Assembly: GCF_000019785.1 (NCBI RefSeq)
Contig: NC_010524.1
Coordinates: 2,418,001-2,482,000 of the forward strand
From: Leptothrix cholodnii SP-6
GTDB lineage: Bacteria > Pseudomonadota > Gammaproteobacteria > Burkholderiales > Burkholderiaceae_C
Reading direction: 5' to 3'
DNA: 64,000 nucleotides
A program made the position numbers and the translations under genes. Shown one piece after another: positions 1-9,437 of this stretch. The notes beneath the pieces are model-generated. The model saw nothing but the letters and a program-made list of their open reading frames with translations, was not told the origin of the DNA and made no database searches. How positions within the stretch are numbered: the first letter of the stretch is position 1; the number at the start of each line of letters is the position of its first letter.

Positions 1-779
1 GCCAGCGCCTGACCGATGCCGGGCAGGATCTGCTGCAGCACGCCCGGGTGATCCTGGCCCAGGTGCGCGCCACCGAAGACGCGATGGCGGTGCACGAGGC
101 CGAGGCCAGCGGCGCTTCGGCGGCGGGCGCCCGGGGCCCGCGCGGGCTGCTGCACCTGGGCGTGGTGTCGACCGCGCACTACTTCGCGCCACGGCTGCTG
201 AGCGAGTTCCACCGCCGTCATCCCGAGGTGCGGCTCAAGCTCACGGTCGCCAAGCGCAGCGAGGTGCTGGCGATGCTGCAGGAGCACCGGCTCGACATCG
301 CGATCACCGGCTATCCGCCGTCCGAGGCCGACCTGGAGGCGGCCAGCTTCGCGCGCCATCCGCACTGCATCGTCGCCCACCCCGGTCACGCGCTGGCGCG
401 GCGTCGCGGCCTGGCGTGGGCCGATCTGCGCGACGAGGAGTTCATCTTCCGCGAGGGCGGTTCGGCGACGCGGCAGTTCCTGGAACACCTGCTGCAGTCG
501 CAGTCGATCCAGATCAAGCGCGGCATGGAACTGGCCGGCAACGAGACCATCAAGCAGGCGGTCATGTGCGGCATGGGCATCAGCTTCCTGTCGGCCCACA
601 CCTTCCAGGTCGAGCTCGGCGCGGGGCTGATGGCGGTGCTCGACGTGCAGGGCATGCCCAAGCTGATCGACTGGTGTTTCGTGCAACGCCGCGACACCTT
701 GCTGACCGGCGCGAATGCGGCGTTCCGGCAGTTCGTGTTCGAGGAAGGCGCGACGCTGGCGGCCTGCCGGGTGGCCTGA
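1..779 (+). CDS. LysR-family regulator, CbbR-like (5' end outside window)
   Basis: The reading frame is open from base 3, so the N-terminal winged helix lies mostly upstream of the window; what is left is the end of the linker helix and the effector-binding domain. The C-terminal half contains the stretch GNETIKQAVMCGMGISFLS, typical of CbbR-type LysR regulators that respond to carbon metabolites. No Calvin-cycle genes are visible here, so the target operon is unknown; LysR regulators usually act on a divergent neighbour, which would lie left of the window. Family assignment is firm, CbbR subtype is inference. Confidence 0.85.
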   Translation, partial: QRLTDAGQDLLQHARVILAQVRATEDAMAVHEAEASGASAAGARGPRGLLHLGVVSTAHYFAPRLLSEFHRRHPEVRLKLTVAKRSEVLAMLQEHRLDIAITGYPPSEADLEAASFARHPHCIVAHPGHALARRRGLAWADLRDEEFIFREGGSATRQFLEHLLQSQSIQIKRGMELAGNETIKQAVMCGMGISFLSAHTFQVELGAGLMAVLDVQGMPKLIDWCFVQRRDTLLTGANAAFRQFVFEEGATLAACRVA

Positions 780-827
780 ACGCGGATCGACGCAGCCGAG
801 CGCGGTCGAACGCCGGTTCGGTGCGAC

Positions 828-2123
828 TCAGGCCGGCCGGCCGCCGAGCACCGCCAGGCGTTCGAGCGCGCGTTCCTTGGCACGCGCCGGCACCTTGCCG
901 GCGATCGCCACCGCCACCGGCGAGCCGATCAGGCGCGCAAACTCGGTGCGCACCTGATCCGCGCTGACCGCGTCGATGCCGGCCTGCCACTCGGCGCGCG
1001 AGCGCACGTGGCCGAACACGTACAGGTCCAGCGCAGCCGATTCGAGCCGACGCTGCGGCCGCTCGAAGTTGCGCAGGCCGCGCATGGCGAGCTGGTTGCG
1101 CGCGCGCTCCAGGTCGATCGGCTGGATGCGCTCGGCCTGGGTGCGCAGCAGCTGGCCGACCTCGTCGAAGAAGTCGTCGAGGTGTTCGGCCGAGGTCGAC
1201 GCCTCGACCATGAACTGGCCGGCGATCTCGGTGATGTCGGTCGAGCAGGCGGCGTAATAGGCCAGGCCACGGCGCTCGCGCAGGGTGTCGAGCAGCGGCG
1301 AGCTCATGCCCTCGCCGAGCACCGCGGCAGCCACGATCGCCGCCTGCGGCTGCGAACGCAGCGCCGGTGCCGGAAAACCCAGCACCACGTGGGTCTGGCT
1401 GCAGCCGGCCTGCCGATGGGTGCGCAAGCCGCCGACCCAGTGCGGCGCCGTCACGCGGTTGACGGGGCCCGAGGCCATCGTGCCGAACGCCGCCTCGGCC
1501 TCGCGGGCGATCGCCTGCGGGTCGACCGGCCCGGCCACCGCGACGATCACGTTGGGCGCGCTGTACCGCTGCTGCACGTAGTCGAGCAGGTCCTGGCGCG
1601 TGAAGCGTTCGATGTTGGCGCGCACGCCGATCACCGGCTGCGCGGCGGCGTGGCTGCCGAAGCACAGGCGGTCGAACAGCTTGTAGCCCTGCGTCAGTGC
1701 GTCGTCTTCATCTTCGGTGTACTCGTGCAGGATGACCTGGCGCTCGCGCTCGAGCTCGGCCTCGGGGAAGGTGCTGTTGCGCACGATGTCGCCCAGCATC
1801 TGCACGAACACGCCGGCATGCTGTGCCAGGCCGCGCATGTGGTAGGCGGTGTGGTCCTTGTCGGTGTGGGCGTTGACGTCGGCGCCCAGCCGTTCGGCGT
1901 CGAGGTTGATCTGCTGGCAGGTACGCCCGTGCGTACCCTTGAACGCCATGTGCTCGACCACGTGGCTGATGCCGTTGAGGCGCCGGCTCTCGTGGTGGCT
2001 GCCGGTGCGCACGAACACGCTGACGTTCACGCTCGCCAGGTGCGGCAGCGCGATGGCGAGCACGCGCACGCCGTTGGGCAGCGTGATCACGGTGGTGTCG
2101 GCGTCGTGGGAGAGCGGATTCAT
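828..2123 (-). CDS. M16-family zinc metallopeptidase (pitrilysin/processing peptidase type)
   Basis: 431 aa. The N-terminal domain has the inverted zinc motif HxxEH as HVVEH (about residues 50-54), followed by the downstream acidic zinc ligand region, and a second non-catalytic M16 domain follows, as in bacterial M16B peptidases related to mitochondrial processing peptidase. I chose ATG at 2123 (protein begins MNPLSHDADT) because the longer frame up to 2231 adds 36 basic, unconserved-looking residues. It is convergent with the LysR gene. The substrate is unknown. Family certain; exact role not predictable. Confidence 0.88.
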   Translation of the reverse strand: MNPLSHDADTTVITLPNGVRVLAIALPHLASVNVSVFVRTGSHHESRRLNGISHVVEHMAFKGTHGRTCQQINLDAERLGADVNAHTDKDHTAYHMRGLAQHAGVFVQMLGDIVRNSTFPEAELERERQVILHEYTEDEDDALTQGYKLFDRLCFGSHAAAQPVIGVRANIERFTRQDLLDYVQQRYSAPNVIVAVAGPVDPQAIAREAEAAFGTMASGPVNRVTAPHWVGGLRTHRQAGCSQTHVVLGFPAPALRSQPQAAIVAAAVLGEGMSSPLLDTLRERRGLAYYAACSTDITEIAGQFMVEASTSAEHLDDFFDEVGQLLRTQAERIQPIDLERARNQLAMRGLRNFERPQRRLESAALDLYVFGHVRSRAEWQAGIDAVSADQVRTEFARLIGSPVAVAIAGKVPARAKERALERLAVLGGRPA

Positions 2124-2313
2124 CGGCAGCAGGATCGGTGGTGAGCAGGACGTGAGGGGAAGGCGGCGGCGCAGATTGTGACGGTTCGGCTCGGCCCGGC
2201 CGGGCACACCCTGCGGCGGGTCGCGCCTCATGCCGTGACTTGACTTATCGCAAGCCAGCCCGTCCGCGGTCGCGCATCATCAAACCATCACACGTTTGTC
2301 ACATGAGGTTCTG

Positions 2314-3489
2314 ATGGCCAAGGATCAAGCCGGCGTCGCGCCACCCCAACCCGAAAGCCCTGCGCCGGTTCGACGCAAGCGCAGCACGCCGCGGCCGACC
2401 ACTGCCGGCGACACCCTCGCCAGCCCGGGATCGCTCACGGCCGAACGCGACCGCGTGGCGCGGCGCACCAGCACCACCCTGACGGTGCAGGAGGCGGTGG
2501 TGACCGACCTGCTGAACCGAGCGCCCGGCAAGCGTCAGGTCAACGAGTCGCTGCGCCAGTTGCAGACGCTGATGGCCGGCGCATCGCCCGACGAGGTGCA
2601 GGCGCTGCGCGCCGCGCTGCTGTCGGGGCCCGACGCCTTGCGTGCCGGCACCGACCCGGACATCGAGCTCAGCGCCCGCTGGCGCGAGGGCGCCTATCCG
2701 TACCGCAACCTGCTGTCGCGCAAGTCCTACGAGAAGCAGAAATACCGCCTGCAGGTCGAGCTGCTGAAGCTGCAGGCCTGGGTCAAGGAGACCGGCGCGC
2801 GGGTGGTGATCCTGTTCGAGGGCCGCGACGCGGCCGGCAAGGGCGGCGCGATCAAGCGCTTCATGGAGCATCTGAATCCACGCGGCGCGCGCGTGGTGGC
2901 GCTCGAAAAACCCAGCGAGGTCGAGCGCGGCCAGTGGTACTTCCAGCGCTACATCCAGCACCTGCCCACGCGCGGCGAGATCGTGATGTTCGATCGCAGC
3001 TGGTACAACCGCGCCGGCGTCGAGCGGGTGATGGGTTTCTGCTCCGATGCCGAGTACGACGAGTTTTTGCGCCAGGCGCCGGAGTTCGAGCGCCAGCTGG
3101 TGCGCTCGGGCGTGCACCTGTTCAAGTTCTGGTTCTCGGTCAGCCGCGCCGAGCAGCGCCGCCGCTTCAAGGAGCGCGAGCTGCACCCGCTCAAGCAGTG
3201 GAAGCTCAGCCCGATCGACATGGCCTCGCTCGACAAGTGGGACGACTACACCCGTGCCAAGGAGGGCATGTTCGTGCACTGCGACACCTCGGACGCGCCG
3301 TGGACGGTGATCAAGTCGGACTGCAAGAAGCGCGCACGCCTGAACGCCATGCGCTACGTGCTGCACCGGCTGCCGTACACCCGGCGTGAACTCGGCACCA
3401 TCGGCTCGGTCGACCCGCTGATCGTCGGTCGGCCGTCGCTGGTGCCCAGCGCGGGCGAGGATCAGCTGGCGATGGGTGGAGTGGGCTGA
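2314..3489 (+). CDS. ppk2: Polyphosphate kinase 2 (PPK2)
   Basis: 391 aa. Transfers phosphate between polyphosphate and nucleotides. Walker A-like GRDAAGKGG is at about residues 170-178 and the PPK2 Walker B/lid region FDRSWYNRAGVERVMGF at about 226-242. About 120 extra residues precede the core, rich in Pro, Arg and Ser; this is longer than the minimal PPK2 domain of about 230-260 residues. Start ATG 2314 is preferred over an upstream TTG at 2296 because GAGG lies a few bases before it. Whether it favours NDP or NMP cannot be read off reliably. Stands alone. Confidence 0.92.
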   Translation: MAKDQAGVAPPQPESPAPVRRKRSTPRPTTAGDTLASPGSLTAERDRVARRTSTTLTVQEAVVTDLLNRAPGKRQVNESLRQLQTLMAGASPDEVQALRAALLSGPDALRAGTDPDIELSARWREGAYPYRNLLSRKSYEKQKYRLQVELLKLQAWVKETGARVVILFEGRDAAGKGGAIKRFMEHLNPRGARVVALEKPSEVERGQWYFQRYIQHLPTRGEIVMFDRSWYNRAGVERVMGFCSDAEYDEFLRQAPEFERQLVRSGVHLFKFWFSVSRAEQRRRFKERELHPLKQWKLSPIDMASLDKWDDYTRAKEGMFVHCDTSDAPWTVIKSDCKKRARLNAMRYVLHRLPYTRRELGTIGSVDPLIVGRPSLVPSAGEDQLAMGGVG

Positions 3490-3505
3490 CCACAAGGACG
3501 TGACT

Positions 3506-3523
3506 GTTGGCATAATTGCCAAC
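3506..3523. promoter_or_regulatory. Palindromic operator in front of the tumE-like gene
   Basis: A perfect 7-bp inverted repeat, GTTGGCA-TAAT-TGCCAAC, ends one base before the ATG of the toxin-like gene. The position, overlapping the expected promoter or start region, fits autoregulation by the downstream HTH antitoxin, as is usual for toxin-antitoxin operons. Binding is inferred, not shown. Confidence 0.6.
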
Positions 3524-3524
3524 G

Positions 3525-3809
3525 ATGAAGGCCGAGCTCATCACCCGCTTCAAGAACATCACGCCCGAGGGTGTGATCGAACTGGTGGTGTGGCGCGTTC
3601 CTGAGCCGGTGCCGCCAACCGAGCACGGGTTCAAGTACCGCGCCATCTATGCCGTCGGTGGTCAGCGCGTGGTCGGCTTCGACAACGAGCGCGGCAAGGG
3701 CGACCACTGCCACATCGGCGACGAAGAGCGGCCCTATGTGTTCACCAGCGTGGAACGCCTGGTGGAAGACTTCATTGCAGCCGTGGAAGCGGCCCGGAGA
3801 GCGCCATGA
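3525..3809 (+). CDS. TumE-family toxin-like protein (DUF6516)
   Basis: 94 aa, acidic/basic mixed, with the pattern KYRxIYxVGGQRVVGFDNERGKGDHCHIGDEE typical (as I recall it) of the DUF6516/TumE toxin family; the glycine-rich GDH element is its recognisable core. ATG 3525 is chosen because it sits directly behind the palindrome at 3506-3523. Its stop overlaps the start of the next gene by 4 bp, so the two are translationally coupled. TumE toxins are thought to act on RNA; the mechanism is not evident from sequence. Toxin-first order is normal for this family. Confidence 0.7.
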   Translation: MKAELITRFKNITPEGVIELVVWRVPEPVPPTEHGFKYRAIYAVGGQRVVGFDNERGKGDHCHIGDEERPYVFTSVERLVEDFIAAVEAARRAP

Positions 3810-4177
3810 GCATGACCCCGCGAACCCTGACCATCACGCTGCAGCCCGACTGGCAATCCGGCCTGCGCGCTGCTGCCCGCAAAGCCACCTCGGCCAGCTA
3901 TCAAGGCGAGGTGCTGAACTTCGAGAGCCCGGCCTCGTTCTTCGGTCGCCTGACAGAGCGGCGCTGGGCTCTGGTGGGCGCGCTGCAGGGCCAAGGAACG
4001 ATGGCAGTGCGCGAGCTGGCGCGGCGTGTAGGCCGGGACGTGAAGCGCGTCCATGAGGATGTGCAGGCGCTGGCCGAACTGGGGCTGATCGAGCGCGACG
4101 AAGCCGGCGCCGTGGTGTGCCCCTTCGCCGATGTGCACATCGACATGCACGTGAACGGCTGGCCGCTGGCCGCCTGA
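3806..4177 (+). CDS. TumA-like antitoxin / winged-helix DNA-binding regulator
   Basis: 123 aa. Residues about 60-105 form a winged helix (MAVRELARRVGRDVKRVHEDVQALAELGLIERDE is the HTH plus wing). The N-terminal part has the LTITLQPDWQ strand seen in antitoxin partners of DUF6516 toxins. Overlaps the toxin gene by 4 bp (ATGA). Likely binds toxin and represses the shared promoter through the palindrome at 3506-3523. The pair lies beside tRNA-Pro, a common insertion point for accessory DNA. Confidence 0.68.
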   Translation: MSMTPRTLTITLQPDWQSGLRAAARKATSASYQGEVLNFESPASFFGRLTERRWALVGALQGQGTMAVRELARRVGRDVKRVHEDVQALAELGLIERDEAGAVVCPFADVHIDMHVNGWPLAA

Positions 4178-4546
4178 GAAAATCCCCACCGCCGCGCCTA
4201 GGCTGGTCCCCGAATCCCAGGTGCTTCACCTGATCAGCGCGGCAGCTTCGGTCGGTGCGGATTGAAACTTGGCCAAGCGTCCAGACCTCGAGGTCACCAT
4301 CCTCCGGCGCTACACACCCTTGCGTGCAGGGCGTCCGGGCATGATCCGGTTGATGGAACAGCCGAACGGATAGCCAAGGCAGAGAGAAAAAAGCCGGCTT
4401 GAGCGCCGCGCCCGATGAGCATTTTCGAGGGCGCCAACGCGGCGCTACAGCCTTGAAATCACGGCTGCCGTTACCCCGGCGTTACCCCGGCGTTACCCCA
4501 AAGCCAAACGGCCTAGCCCTTTGCAGAGCTAAGCCGTTGATTCATA
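4178..4546. other. Non-coding stretch between toxin-antitoxin pair and tRNA-Pro, with 11-bp tandem repeat
   Basis: About 370 bases with no convincing gene. It contains three tandem copies of an 11-bp unit CGTTACCCCGG at 4469-4500 (the last imperfect). It lies on the 3' side of the tRNA, where integrative elements insert, and may be the scar of an old island that also brought the toxin-antitoxin pair. No integrase remnant or duplicated tRNA 3' end is visible within the window, so this is weak inference. Confidence 0.35.
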
Positions 4547-4623
<77 letters not shown>

Positions 4624-4704
4624 AAGCCCACCAGTATACAGCCCCGCCAGACCTTGTCGGCCAAACACTTGGGCACGGGCCTGGCGGAGCGAGGCACCCT
4701 TCCC

Positions 4705-5655
4705 TCAGACGCTGGCGGGAAGCTCGTTGCGGCGCGGCAGATCCGGACCGCGGCGGGTGCAGGTGATCGCTGCCGCATTGGCGGCAAAGCTGGCCACGCG
4801 CTGCATTTCGTCGAGGCTGAGCGTGCCGATCGCGCCCGGCGTGAGCTTGCCGATCTCGGCCAGCGCGGTCAGCGTGGCGGCCTGGAAGGTATCGCCCGCG
4901 CCCACGGTGTCCTGCACCTTGACCTTGGGCGCGCTGACGCTCACGTGGCCGGCGGCCGACCAGACCAGCGCGCCATCGCCGCCGCACGTCATCATCACCA
5001 GCTTGACGCCGGCCGCGAGCCAGCCGCGCGCCAGATCCTGCGGCTCCTGGCCGGGATAGAGGCGCTCGAAATCCTCGTCGCTGAGCTTGAGCAGGTGGGC
5101 GCGCTGCGCCATCCACTCGACCATCTCGCGCCAGACCTCCAGTGACGGCTGCACGTTCAGGCGCACGTTGGGGTCGTAGGAGATCACGCTGGTCGCGCGA
5201 CGGTCGTCGACCAGTTGGCGGATCGTGCTGCCGATGGGCTCGACCACGCAGCAGTACGAGCCGAAGTGGAACGCCGCCACCTCGGTCGGCAGCAGCGCCA
5301 GGTGCTCCGGCAGCAACTGGCGGTCGGCGCCGCCGTGACCGTAGAAGCGATAGCTCGGCACCCCCTGGGCGTCGACGCCCACCAGGCTGAGGGTGGTCGG
5401 TGCATCGCAGCGCACGAGTGCGCCCTTGTGGATGTTCTCCTCGCTGATGCTGCGTTCGATGCGCTCGCCCAGGAAATCGCGCGACACGGCGCCCAGGAAC
5501 CAGGCCGGCTGAGCCAGCCGCGCAAGGCCCATCGCGACATTGAGCGGCGAGCCGCCCACCACCGCGTCGAGCCGCAGCCCGGTGGGCGTGGCGCCGTCTT
5601 CGAACACATCGAGCAGCGATTCGCCGCACACAACAACAGGCTGGGTTTGATTCAT
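4705..5655 (-). CDS. PfkB-family carbohydrate kinase, probable fructokinase
   Basis: 316 aa. N-terminal VVCGESLLDVFED and GGSPLNVAMGLARL are the substrate-binding start of the PfkB fold; the C-terminal signature DTVGAGDTFQA (about residues 246-256) carries the catalytic Asp and anion hole. ATG 5655 is preferred to the 27-base longer frame. It is divergent from a sugar ABC transporter operon, which suggests it phosphorylates the imported sugar. By similarity of the whole locus (FrcBCA order with PfkB) the sugar is probably fructose; other hexoses or ribose are not excluded. Confidence 0.88.
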   Translation of the reverse strand: MNQTQPVVVCGESLLDVFEDGATPTGLRLDAVVGGSPLNVAMGLARLAQPAWFLGAVSRDFLGERIERSISEENIHKGALVRCDAPTTLSLVGVDAQGVPSYRFYGHGGADRQLLPEHLALLPTEVAAFHFGSYCCVVEPIGSTIRQLVDDRRATSVISYDPNVRLNVQPSLEVWREMVEWMAQRAHLLKLSDEDFERLYPGQEPQDLARGWLAAGVKLVMMTCGGDGALVWSAAGHVSVSAPKVKVQDTVGAGDTFQAATLTALAEIGKLTPGAIGTLSLDEMQRVASFAANAAAITCTRRGPDLPRRNELPASV

Positions 5656-5785
5656 GGCGGAACTCGGTGAAACTTTGATCAACAGGAAAGATTTAGCACA
5701 GGCCTAAACAACCCGACACAACGGCGTGGCCTGCGCGACCGGGATCGTCTCATCTGCTGATCGGGATTGAACTAAGGGAAATCAC

Positions 5786-5826
5786 TAAATCAACTTCATT
5801 GATTTATTCAACAGCACCGTTACGAT
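5786..5826 (+). promoter_or_regulatory. Operator palindrome and promoter of the sugar ABC operon
   Basis: In the 247-bp divergent region an unusually AT-rich palindrome TAAATCA-N7-TGATTTA occupies 5786-5806. It overlaps a plausible promoter: TTGATT (5799-5804), 16-bp spacer, TACGAT (5821-5826). AT-rich operators of this kind are typical of ROK (NagC/Mlc-type) regulators, and a ROK gene ends the operon. Assignment is inference from sequence and position. Confidence 0.45.
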
Positions 5827-5902
5827 CCGTTCCGCGTTCAAGAGGTCCAGCCGATTGAAGCCGACACGGTTCCAACCCACTTTTTGCCCCCCAGGAGACA
5901 AC

Positions 5903-6901
5903 ATGAAGCGTCTTTCCACCCTTGCCATCGCCGCTGCTCTGGCTTGCGCCGCCGGTGCCTCTTTCGCTGCCGAGCCGGTCATCGGCCTGATCACCAAGAC
6001 CGAAACCAACCCCTTCTTCGTGAAGATGAAGGAAGGCGCCGCGGCAGCCGCCAAGGCCAAGGGCGCCAAGCTGCTGAGCGGCGCTGGCAAGACCGACGGC
6101 GACAACGCCGGCCAGGTCACCGCGATGGAAAACATGATCGCCGCCGGCGCCAAGACCATCCTGATCACCCCCAGCGACTCGAAGGCCATCATCCCGGCCA
6201 TCAAGAAGGCCCAGGCGCAAGGCGTGATGGTGATCGCGCTCGACAGCCCGACCGACCCGGCCGAAGCCACCGACGCGCTGTTCGCCACCGACAACTACAA
6301 GGCCGGCGTGCTGATCGGCCAGTACGCCAAGGCAGCGCTGGGCGGCAAGACCCCGGTGATCGCCACGCTCGACCTGTTCCCCGGCCACCCGGTGGGCGCG
6401 CAGCGTCACAACGGCTTCCTGCAGGGCTACGGCCTGAAGTCGTTCGATGCCAAGAACAACGAGCTGGCCAAGCCGGCTGAAGTGGTCTGCATGGCCGACA
6501 GCTTCGGCGACCGCGCCAAGGGCCAGACCGGCATGGAAAACTGCCTGCAGAAGAACCCCAACATCAACGTCGTCTACACCATCAACGAACCCGCAGCCGC
6601 CGGTGCCTACAACGCACTGAAGGCCGCCGGCAAGGAGAAGGACGTGCTGATCGTGTCGGTCGACGGCGGCTGCGACGGCATCAAGGACGCCAGCGGCGGC
6701 AAGATCGCTGCCACCTCGCAGCAGTACCCGCTGCGCATGGCCTCGATGGGCGTCGAAGCCGGCGTCGAATACGCCAAGACCGGCAAGAAGGTCAGCGGCT
6801 ACACCGACACCGGCGTGACCCTGATCGCCGCCAAGTCGATCGCCGGCGTCGACAGCAAGGACGCCAAGACGGGTCTGGACCTGTGCTGGGGCAAGAAGTA
6901 A
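5903..6901 (+). CDS. frcB: Sugar ABC transporter periplasmic binding protein (FrcB-like)
   Basis: 332 aa. Begins with a clear signal peptide (MKRLSTLAIAAALACAAGASF, cleaved near AFA/AEP). Mature part starts PVIGLITKTETNPFFVKM, the pattern of pentose/hexose-binding proteins of the RbsB/FrcB class, with GDGDNAGQ and DGGCDGIKD ligand-lobe motifs. ATG 5903 follows a good AGGAGA site. First gene of the transporter operon; a hairpin after it probably keeps its message more abundant than those downstream. Substrate most likely fructose because of the FrcBCA-type order and neighbouring PfkB kinase. Confidence 0.87.
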   Translation: MKRLSTLAIAAALACAAGASFAAEPVIGLITKTETNPFFVKMKEGAAAAAKAKGAKLLSGAGKTDGDNAGQVTAMENMIAAGAKTILITPSDSKAIIPAIKKAQAQGVMVIALDSPTDPAEATDALFATDNYKAGVLIGQYAKAALGGKTPVIATLDLFPGHPVGAQRHNGFLQGYGLKSFDAKNNELAKPAEVVCMADSFGDRAKGQTGMENCLQKNPNINVVYTINEPAAAGAYNALKAAGKEKDVLIVSVDGGCDGIKDASGGKIAATSQQYPLRMASMGVEAGVEYAKTGKKVSGYTDTGVTLIAAKSIAGVDSKDAKTGLDLCWGKK

Positions 6902-6918
6902 TTTCCTGACGGCCGATC

Positions 6919-6944
6919 CCGGGGGCGCGCCGAGCGCCCCCCGG
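6919..6944 (+). other. Stem-loop between binding-protein and permease genes
   Basis: CCGGGGGCGC and GCGCCCCCCGG form a very stable GC stem with a five-base loop just after the frcB stop. No T-run follows, so it is probably an mRNA-stabilising or partially terminating hairpin rather than a full terminator; such structures commonly set binding protein above permease levels. Confidence 0.5.
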
Positions 6945-7093
6945 TCGGCGCCCCGGGTCGCCGCTGACGGCGACCGCTCCCGCCCGGGGGCGGCCAAGGC
7001 GCAGGGGCCACAGGCGCACGCGGCGTCGAACGAGCGGCCAGGCCCCGTTCGGCAGGCCGTGCGCCCTCTCCACTCTCACGTCCAAGGACCACC

Positions 7094-8052
7094 GTGAACA
7101 CCTTGAAAGACAAGCTGCCACCGATCAGCCAGCTCGGGCCGTTCATCGCCCTGGCGATCGCGTGCGCCATCTTCGGGATCACCACCGACAACTTCTTCAG
7201 CGGCGCCAACTTCTCGCTGATCCTGCAACAGGTCATGGTGGTCGGCGTCATCGCGATCGGCCAGACCCTGATCATCCTCACCGCCGGCATCGACCTCTCG
7301 TGCGGCATGGTGATGGCACTGGGCAGCATCGTGATGACCAAGGTGGCCGAAGACTTCGGCCTGCCCGCACCGCTGGCCATCCTGCTGGGCATCTCGGTGA
7401 CCGCCGCATTCGGCCTGATCAACGGCCTGCTCGTCACCCGCATCAAGCTGCCTCCGTTCATCGTGACGCTGGGCACCTTCAACATCGCCTTCGCCGTCAC
7501 CCAGCTCTATTCGGGCGCTCAGACCGTCACCCAGGTGCCGGAGATGATGACCTGGCTGGGCAACACCTTCCGCATCGGTGGCACCTCGGTCGCCTACGGC
7601 ACCGTGTTCATGATCGCGCTCTACCTGGGCGCCTGGTTCTGGCTGCGTGAAACCGCCTCCGGCCGCCACGTCTACGCGGTCGGCAACAACCCCGAGGCGA
7701 CCCGGCTGGTCGGCATCCCGACCGAACGCGTGCTGCTGTGGGTCTACGTGCTCGCCGGCGTGTTCTACGGCGTCGCTTCGCTGCTGTCGGTGGCCCGCAC
7801 CGGCGTGGGTGACCCCAACGCCGGCCAGACCGAGAACCTCGACGCCATCACGGCAGTCGTGCTCGGCGGCACCAGCCTGTTCGGCGGGCGCGGCGTGATC
7901 CTCGGCTCGCTGGCCGGTGCGATCGTCGTCGGTGTGCTGCGCAACGGCCTGACGCTGATGGGTGTGTCGTCCGTCTATCAGGTGCTGATCACCGGTATCC
8001 TGGTGATCGTGGCGGTCACTGTTGACCAACTTTCTCGCAAGGGAGGCCGCTG

Positions 8053-8053
<1 letters not shown>
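7094..8053 (+). CDS. frcC: Sugar ABC transporter permease (FrcC-like)
   Basis: 319 aa, strongly hydrophobic, about 8-10 membrane segments, of the RbsC/AraH/FrcC permease family (BPD_transp_2). The conserved segments LTAGIDLSCGMVMALGSIV and the AITAVVLGGTSLFGGRG loop that meets the ATPase are present. GTG start at 7094 is preceded by AAGGACC. Stop overlaps the ATG of the next gene (TGATG), indicating coupling. Forms the inner-membrane channel for the sugar delivered by the binding protein. Confidence 0.9.
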
Positions 8054-8844
<791 letters not shown>

Positions 8845-8927
8845 CACCGGCGCGCGCCTTCGCCCGTCTGCCTGTGCACGCCCCGGCCCACCGTCCGGGG
8901 CGCTTTGTTTGAAGAGAAGGATTCATC

Positions 8928-9398
8928 ATGCTCAAGGGCATCGACCCCCTGCTGACCCCCGACCTGCTGAAGGTGCTGGCCGAGATGGGACACGGCGACG
9001 AGATCGTCATCGCCGACGCCAACTTCACCGCCGCCAGCCTGGCGATCGGCGCCAACGGCGTGCGCAAGCCGGTGCTGCACGTCAGCGGCGCGGGCATCGG
9101 GCGCACGGTCGAGGCCGTCATCAAGCTGCTGCCGCTGGACGCCGCGGTGGAGCAGCCGGTCGCCTACATGCAGGTCAGCGACACCCCGGCGGGCTACCGC
9201 AGCCGCCTGCAGCGCGACGTCATCGCCATGCTGGCCGACGGCGGCCATGCGCGCCCCGAGCAGTGTCAAGCGATCGAGCGCTTCGCCTTTTATGATCGCG
9301 TCAGTGGCGCCTTCGCCATCGTGCTCACCGGTGATCTGCAGCCGTACGGCAATTTCATCCTCAAGAAGGGTGTGATCGGCGAGGCGCTCGACCCCTGA
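8928..9398 (+). CDS. RbsD/FucU-family sugar mutarotase-like protein
   Basis: 156 aa. Opening MLKGIDPLLTPDLLKVLAEMGHGDEIVIADANF is the RbsD/FucU signature; the middle VLHVSGAGIGRTVEAVIKLLPLD belongs to the same fold. Members interconvert sugar anomers (fucose or ribose). Sits in the transporter operon 83 bp behind the ATPase gene, so it probably equilibrates anomers of the imported sugar before phosphorylation. Exact sugar unknown. Confidence 0.85.
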   Translation: MLKGIDPLLTPDLLKVLAEMGHGDEIVIADANFTAASLAIGANGVRKPVLHVSGAGIGRTVEAVIKLLPLDAAVEQPVAYMQVSDTPAGYRSRLQRDVIAMLADGGHARPEQCQAIERFAFYDRVSGAFAIVLTGDLQPYGNFILKKGVIGEALDP

Positions 9399-9437
9399 AC
9401 CCCGAACGCCACCGCCCCTGCACACCGCCCCGCAGCC